Assembly: GCA_945910645.1 (NCBI GenBank)
Contig: CAMDZB010000004.1
Coordinates: 1-58,621, forward strand
Length of the DNA: 58,621 bases
Direction: 5' to 3'
From: an uncultured Spirochaetaceae bacterium
Lineage (GTDB): Bacteria; Spirochaetota; Spirochaetia; Sphaerochaetales; Sphaerochaetaceae
Shown here piece after piece: positions 54,472-58,621 of the stretch. Positions within the stretch are counted from its first letter, which is position 1. Each line of letters starts with the position of its first letter. The notes under the pieces were generated by a model that did not search any database, was not told the DNA's origin, and saw nothing but the letters and a program-made list of their open reading frames with translations. A program made the position numbers and the translations under genes.

Positions 54472-54955
54472 CGTTTACCTCCTTTATATTAAGTTTTTCA
54501 AGAATTTCATCAAGACATTGTTTATTATTTTGATCTTGTTTTAACTTGTCATTTTCATTAGTAGTTATTACCTCAAAACAACTTATGATATTTGCATATT
54601 TATGATTTTTTAATGATTTATCAAATGCATTCTTCACGTTTTCATGCTCAGTATTCTCTGATATAATCCAATAGTCTATTTTTAACATTTCTTTATTGCT
54701 ATAAAGACAACAATCAACAACAAAAAGATAGTTAATGAGTAGTTCACGATAATTATCTCCGGGACTTGTAATTACTACATTTATGTCGTTACCGTCACTA
54801 TCTTTACCATTAAGAAAAACACGATGGTCTTTTGGATCATCTGTTTTTTTATGGTCTACTCTAGTAAAATTATTCTTGATTAATTCATTATACAAATTAT
54901 CCAAAATTGTTGTCTTGCTGGAATTACTTTTCCCGGATAGTACTATAACTTCCAT
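54458..54955 (-). CDS. Small P-loop NTPase of the radical SAM locus
   Basis: The 165-residue protein starts with a Walker A motif, LSGKSNSSKTTIL (GxxxxSKT), at about residues 6-18. A VITSPGDNYRELL strand near residue 68 and VVDCCLYS near residue 83 look like the rest of a small nucleotide-binding fold; the C-terminus is charged. The ATG at 54955 is chosen because GGGAG lies six bases before it. It is the first gene of the operon with the peptide and the radical SAM enzyme. Its job there, such as regulation or transport, is unknown. Confidence 0.72.
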   Translation of the reverse strand: MEVIVLSGKSNSSKTTILDNLYNELIKNNFTRVDHKKTDDPKDHRVFLNGKDSDGNDINVVITSPGDNYRELLINYLFVVDCCLYSNKEMLKIDYWIISENTEHENVKNAFDKSLKNHKYANIISCFEVITTNENDKLKQDQNNKQCLDEILEKLNIKEVNDEVL

Positions 54956-54992
54956 ATAATCTCCCGCCCTATTCAAAGAGTATTTGTTTTGT

Positions 54993-55101
54993 TATAGGGT
55001 GCTATGTCAATAGCACCCTATATACGCTAATATTAGCGTAGCGCAGGAATACGTGCTTCTAAAATTGGGATTTTAGGAAAACGAAAATAATGATAAAACG
55101 G
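54993..55101. repeat. Triple-hairpin element, copy 1
   Basis: Three hairpins in series: TATAGGGTGCTAT/ATAGCACCCTATA (54993-55022, loop GTCA), the perfect palindrome TACGCTAATATTAGCGTA (55023-55040) and CTAAAA/TTTTAG (55059-55076). The element ends near 55101, inside the azlC pseudogene. It lies 38 bases before the NTPase start, in the leader of the peptide operon. On the minus strand the first loop region reads TTGACA. Confidence 0.85.
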
Positions 55102-55502
55102 GAATATGTGCGACATAATTGACAGAAAAGGTTTCGACGCATATACCGTATATCAGACAATACTTTTTCCATCCTAAGTTCCTGTATTTATCAAGCATGG
55201 AAATGCCGTAAAACAAGTGACGTGCCTACAGAATTAAAGAAATTGCAAATACGCTAAGAGGTGCATAAGGAGACAGGAACATATTTACAGCCACAATTCT
55301 AGACTACCCCCAAAAATCACCATACTCATAATAATGGGATATACAAAACTAAAACCGGAGATATTCATCAAAACTCCATAGACAAATGATAAAAACAAAA
55401 ATCCTGCAAAGATAGGAATCGTATATGGAAAGGCACATTTAAAGGCGTTTTTTACAGATGTAACATGTAATTTCCTATTATATAAAGGCTGTCTTTTATT
55501 AA
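55102..55502 (-). pseudogene. azlC-like branched-chain amino acid exporter, broken
   Basis: Minus-strand translation gives AFKCAFPYTIPIFAGF, then FGGSLE, then after a one-base shift FVAVNMFLSPYAPLSVFA, and then ARHLFYGISMLDKY, all characteristic of AzlC. There are at least one frameshift near 55300, one in-frame stop near 55225, no proper start codon, and truncation at 55101 by the repeat element. It is divergent from ybaK. Confidence 0.75.
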
Positions 55503-55532
55503 CAACAATTTTTATTTAAAATAAAAATAATA

Positions 55533-56000
55533 ATGAAAACAACCAATGCAATAAGAATATTAGATAAGCTCGGCGTGACATACGATGTATATGAATACGA
55601 TTTTGACGAAGACAATCTTGACGCTATGCATGTTAGTTCTTCTTTAGGTTTTTTACCGGAGCAAGTTTTTAAAACAATCGTATTAGTAAATGATGAAAAA
55701 AAATTGTTTGTTTTTGTTCTTCCTGCCGACTTTTCAATATCGCTAAAAAAAGCAAGAACATTAACAAAGAGCGGACAAATAGATCTTCTTAAAACGTCCG
55801 ATCTTCAAAAATATACCGGTTATATACGCGGCGGCTGCTCTCCTCTTGGAATGATAAAAAAATATCCCACGTTTATTGAGGAAACTGTTTTACTTGAAGA
55901 TTTTGTTTGTGTAAGCGCCGGGGTCAGAGGGGAAATGATAAGGCTATCCCCTGCCGACTTAATCAAAGCCACAGACGGAATTGTCTCTGATTTTGTTTAA
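55533..56000 (+). CDS. ybaK: Cys-tRNA(Pro)/Cys-tRNA(Cys) deacylase, YbaK type
   Basis: YbaK removes cysteine wrongly attached to tRNA(Pro). The 155-residue protein has QVFKTIVLV with the catalytic lysine near residue 47, and GYIRGGCSPLGMIKKY near residues 96-111, as in the family. The 3' end contains the sequence from which the remnant at 52885-52952 derives. It lies downstream of the azlC pseudogene, on the opposite strand. Confidence 0.9.
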   Translation: MKTTNAIRILDKLGVTYDVYEYDFDEDNLDAMHVSSSLGFLPEQVFKTIVLVNDEKKLFVFVLPADFSISLKKARTLTKSGQIDLLKTSDLQKYTGYIRGGCSPLGMIKKYPTFIEETVLLEDFVCVSAGVRGEMIRLSPADLIKATDGIVSDFV

Positions 56001-56008
56001 CTGACCTA

Positions 56009-56332
56009 TTAATCGTCATCATCGTCATCTTTGTCATCATCGTCATCATCGTCTTTGTCGTAACAGTTGTTTTTATCTGCTACTGTTTCAACATTAACAT
56101 CTTCATTCGGTACAGCAAATACTTTGCCGCAATCTATACACACATATGCTGTAATATTATCAGTACGTTTAGTACATCGTAAACATAACATATCCTTCCC
56201 CTCTCCAGGGTAATCCTCTTTCATTTTATTCATAAGATTTTCACTAAAAGAACAATCATTATAACTCGTACAAGTACAATAAAGATGCTTAGTTCTAATA
56301 TTTAGACTATCACAATAAGGACAATGATACAT
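56009..56332 (-). CDS. Zinc-ribbon protein with aspartate-repeat tail
   Basis: The 107-residue protein begins MYHCPYCDS and has further CxxC pairs (CLRC, CIDC), forming two zinc ribbons. The last 17 residues are almost only aspartate with two lysines, encoded by a GAT/GAC trinucleotide repeat likely to vary in length. The ATG at 56332 is preferred because AAGGAG precedes it. It overlaps the 156-residue gene by 23 bases. Function is unknown. Confidence 0.65.
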   Translation of the reverse strand: MYHCPYCDSLNIRTKHLYCTCTSYNDCSFSENLMNKMKEDYPGEGKDMLCLRCTKRTDNITAYVCIDCGKVFAVPNEDVNVETVADKNNCYDKDDDDDDDKDDDDDD

Positions 56333-56780
56333 AAACACACTCCTTTATTGCTTTATCAAGTTCTTTTAATTGAGAAATAACTTCTTGTACTATTTCTTCA
56401 TCTTTTTTACCTGTAATCTGAATTCCACTGCTATCTTTGTAATACCATAGCCAGTTATCATTTTTGCATCTGTCTAAGTCTGATTTGTTTAAACCACAGC
56501 TATTTAATAAGTTAGTAATTTTTTCGGCTTCCTTACCTGTAAAATTTTTTTGTTCCAAGTGAAACATTACATAGATTATTGAGTCTTTTTCTATACGAAC
56601 TTCAAAATGATAATCTTCAGTCCAAACAAATGGCCATCTCTTTAACCCTATTTGTATATACTCACCATTATTATTATTCATATCCAGCGGGTGTTCTAAA
56701 TAAAAGAAACCGGCATTATCAAGTTCACATTGTATTTTATTAAATAATTGCTTATGTTTCTTATTCTGCTCATTACCCAT
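56310..56780 (-). CDS. Protein of unknown function between two zinc-ribbon genes
   Basis: The 156-residue protein is alpha/beta-looking, with strands such as YIQIGLKRWPFVWTEDYHFEVRI and IIYVMFHLE and a conserved-looking NDNWLWYYKD near residue 108. No catalytic motif, signal peptide or membrane segment is visible. It is co-directional with the zinc-ribbon genes on both sides and overlaps the downstream one, so they are probably made together. Confidence 0.6.
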   Translation of the reverse strand: MGNEQNKKHKQLFNKIQCELDNAGFFYLEHPLDMNNNNGEYIQIGLKRWPFVWTEDYHFEVRIEKDSIIYVMFHLEQKNFTGKEAEKITNLLNSCGLNKSDLDRCKNDNWLWYYKDSSGIQITGKKDEEIVQEVISQLKELDKAIKECVYVSLSLL

Positions 56781-56818
56781 TTTTATCTCCTCAAATTAGT
56801 ATTAGTTGATTACTCACT

Positions 56819-57034
56819 TTACCAACGTGTTCCACAGTCATAACAATAGTGGCGCTTTCCACTTTTGTTATAGTACGCTGTATTAGTACTACCACATGTT
56901 GGACATTCATACTCATCTCGTCTATCATCCTCGGATTCATCAAAATGTCCGCCACAATTATAACACTTAAAATCGTCACTCAAGTCATCCCAATGGAATC
57001 TTGTACTACCACAATATGGACAATGTTTCCCCAT
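56819..57034 (-). CDS. Double zinc-ribbon small protein
   Basis: 71 residues with four CxxC pairs: CPYC, CYNC, CPTC and CYDC, thus two complete zinc ribbons, joined by an acidic linker DESEDDRRDE. AAGGAG precedes the ATG. It is the first gene of the trio and lies directly behind the second copy of the triple-hairpin element. It may bind nucleic acid, but no function is known. Confidence 0.7.
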   Translation of the reverse strand: MGKHCPYCGSTRFHWDDLSDDFKCYNCGGHFDESEDDRRDEYECPTCGSTNTAYYNKSGKRHYCYDCGTRW

Positions 57035-57066
57035 ATATTTCTCCTTGTCTAACAGTGTTTTTGTGT

Positions 57067-57175
57067 TATAGTGGTGCTATGTCAATAGCACCACTATATA
57101 CGCTAATATTAGCGTAACACGAAAATACGTGCTTCTAAAATTGGGATTTTAGGAAAACGAAAATAATGATAAAAA
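57067..57175. repeat. Triple-hairpin element, copy 2
   Basis: Same order as copy 1: TATAGTGGTGCTAT/ATAGCACCACTATA (57067-57098, loop GTCA), TACGCTAATATTAGCGTA (57099-57116), CTAAAA/TTTTAG (57135-57152). In the first stem both arms have gained one complementary base relative to copy 1, so pairing is kept. It lies 32 bases upstream of the first zinc-ribbon start. Confidence 0.85.
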
Positions 57176-57541
57176 TTGATAGAATGACAAGAAAATAAAT
57201 GGCTTTGCGATTTATTTATCGACCTACTCGGCGCGACATAAGTCGCTTATCGTACGGTCGTAAACTTATTTTTGCAAAACAAGTAATGTCCTGTTGTAAT
57301 ACTCTGCTTTTAGACCTGTTCTCAGTTTTTACGGACTTTAACTCAAATCAATCAACTAAACGCCCTAAAAACAAAAATCAACTCTATTCTCTTAAAAAGT
57401 CACTATTTTATGACAAAAAAAAACATTTTCTGCTTATTAAGTTCACTGCCAACTTGTAGTATAACGGAATAAAATCAAGTCAGCAGTGATCCTTTACATA
57501 ACATTTGTCCGTGAGCCTAAAATTCTTTATACATATTCTAA
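57176..57541. other. Non-coding stretch with a nested hairpin
   Basis: CGACC (57220-57224) and GGTCG (57256-57260) enclose GCGAC (57233-57237) and GTCGC (57242-57246), giving a nested hairpin. An 86-codon plus-strand frame at 57199 lacks a ribosome-binding site and resembles nothing known; I do not call it a gene. The rest is AT-rich and without recognised content. Confidence 0.4.
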
Positions 57542-58450
57542 TTATTGAGGCTTAGATAAATTAATTAACAACTTACCGGATGCTACTGCCTTAATTTCTT
57601 CCCCCTCTCCTACAAATCCTATAACTCTATAATCTATTGTTTTTGAATACTTAGCTGCTTCACTTAAGCCGGCATTAAAGTCATCATTTATGCTCCAACC
57701 ATATGGAAAGATAGCTAATATTTGTTTCGTAGTGTCACCATTTGTAATAGAATCTGTTCCTGTTGAGCCATATGTATATGTTTTAACACCGTTTTCTATG
57801 TTTACTGTCTTTTTTGTAAAATAGAATGATGGTGTTTGAGGAGCACTTCCGTCATTGTATTTAAAGTCAATACCAAGCATAGTTTTGCCTATCTCTTGTG
57901 CGCCCGATGATGGTATTGTAATTGTTACACTATTTTTGTCAGCACTCAATTGAGGAGCACCCAAAGTATTATTGTTATTCCAATATACCCCCTCCGGTTT
58001 CATTTCAGAAAGCCCTGATAAATAATCCGTTCTGAATACTTTCTTATCATCCACACGAATATCAGGATGCTCACTGCTAAGTTCCATCTGTAAAACAGGA
58101 GCAGCTATTTTAAGTTTTCTACCTTCAATTTTATAAACGTTTTGGGTTATAAATGAATTGTTTCCAATTGACAGCTTAAGCTTATCAGTTGGAGTAAATG
58201 AAGTTTCCCCTACCTTAACATTTTCTACATTATCAATTGTTCCGACTTCAATATAGAATTTATTCGGGGGTGTAACATTATCATTATTCTGTACATCATT
58301 ATAAATATTTTTGATTTCAATAAGAGAACTTTTAACACTATCTTGTATGTTAACATCTTCGACAGGTATCTTTGTTTCGTTTGGGCATGAAACAAGTATC
58401 ACGGTAAATAACAAACAAAAAATTAATGAAATAATTAATGTTTTCTTCAT
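57542..58450 (-). CDS. Predicted surface lipoprotein
   Basis: Signal peptide with lipobox (IISLIFCLLFTVILVSC, lipidated Cys near residue 22). The 302-residue mature part looks beta-rich with short low-complexity Asn/Asp stretches (NNDNVTPPN, WNNNNTLG) and no recognised domain. AAAGAGGTG precedes the ATG. The promoter includes a 26-base poly-A/T tract, which may switch expression. It is the last gene before another GGCTCG repeat copy. Confidence 0.7.
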   Translation of the reverse strand: MKKTLIISLIFCLLFTVILVSCPNETKIPVEDVNIQDSVKSSLIEIKNIYNDVQNNDNVTPPNKFYIEVGTIDNVENVKVGETSFTPTDKLKLSIGNNSFITQNVYKIEGRKLKIAAPVLQMELSSEHPDIRVDDKKVFRTDYLSGLSEMKPEGVYWNNNNTLGAPQLSADKNSVTITIPSSGAQEIGKTMLGIDFKYNDGSAPQTPSFYFTKKTVNIENGVKTYTYGSTGTDSITNGDTTKQILAIFPYGWSINDDFNAGLSEAAKYSKTIDYRVIGFVGEGEEIKAVASGKLLINLSKPQ

Positions 58451-58497
58451 ATTTCACCTCTTTTTATGACACAATTTAATAGTTGTATCTTAGTATT

Positions 58498-58540
58498 ATT
58501 ATACGAAATTTTAGAAAAAAAAAAAAAAAAAAAAAAAAAA
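58498..58540 (-). promoter_or_regulatory. Lipoprotein promoter with 26-bp homopolymer
   Basis: TATAAT on the minus strand at 58498-58503. A run of 26 A (plus strand) at 58515-58540 covers the expected -35 (58521-58526) and part of the spacer. Length changes of this tract would alter the promoter, a known way of phase variation; an assembly artefact cannot be excluded. Confidence 0.5.
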
Positions 58541-58576
58541 TAAACAACTGAATAAAAAAAAGATATTTATAGGAGG

Positions 58577-58621
58577 GGCTCGTTGATTCTTGAGCGATCT
58601 CCGTCGGCAAGCTGCGCCATC
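58577..58621 (+). repeat. GGCTCG repeat family, partial copy E
   Basis: GGCTCGTTGAT at 58577-58587 matches the start of copy A closely. The following sequence (CGTCGGCAAGCTGCG) diverges from the other copies and runs off the window. Confidence 0.5.

Noticed and set aside
57199-57459. 86-codon plus-strand ORF
   Set aside because: No ribosome-binding site, overlaps a nested hairpin, composition of random AT-rich translation, no recognisable motif.

Overview
The window reads as chromosomal DNA of a spirochaete, probably a host-associated anaerobe of the Treponema/Sphaerochaeta kind. The clues are an archaeal/spirochaete-type UMP kinase, a CarD-type regulator followed by ispF, a pyrophosphate-energised ion pump, an oxaloacetate decarboxylase alpha subunit, many signal-peptide and lipoprotein genes, and a complete S10-spc-alpha ribosomal region ending in rpoA and rplQ. 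The genus assignment is inference; no rRNA gene is present.

Layout. 1-22.5 kb is housekeeping: the end of an aspartate kinase, ssb, pyrH, hppA, a Fic protein with a winged helix, dTDP-rhamnose genes rfbC and rfbD, prmC-prfA, a phosphoribosyltransferase, ttcA, a 1165-residue surface protein, mutL, a redox/epimerase pair divergent from a membrane HTH regulator, a HAD phosphatase, tcdA, and hpt-purA. 22.5-37.5 kb is one minus-strand block from tuf through the S10, spc and alpha operons to rplQ. 37.8-50.5 kb holds xseB-xseA-lepA-ftsH, plsC with two envelope genes, rlmN, a tRNA-Gly-oadG-oadA unit, and carD-ispF.

50.5-58.6 kb is an accessory region. It is more AT-rich to the eye and full of repeats and broken genes. 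Two repeat families are visible. One begins GGCTCGTTTGAT, forms long imperfect hairpins, flanks a second Fic gene and supplies the last codons of ispF. The other is a triple-hairpin element in two copies, each just upstream of a minus-strand operon. Among them lie a truncated flavin-binding gene, an azlC pseudogene, an intact ybaK and a deleted ybaK remnant that now forms a perfect hairpin, a zinc-ribbon trio, and a lipoprotein whose promoter contains a 26-base homopolymer.

The best candidate for an undescribed system is at 52981-54955: a P-loop NTPase, a 34-residue three-cysteine peptide with a strong ribosome-binding site (too short to appear among ordinary ORFs), and a radical-SAM/SPASM enzyme with a PqqD-like N-terminus. 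This has the form of a compact RiPP (ribosomally made, modified peptide) locus. A second theme is that several plus- and minus-strand genes (pyrH, the phosphoribosyltransferase, ttcA, the HTH regulator, rlmN, carD) have a -10 element placed so that transcription should start on or next to the start codon, with no Shine-Dalgarno sequence, which suggests leaderless mRNAs.
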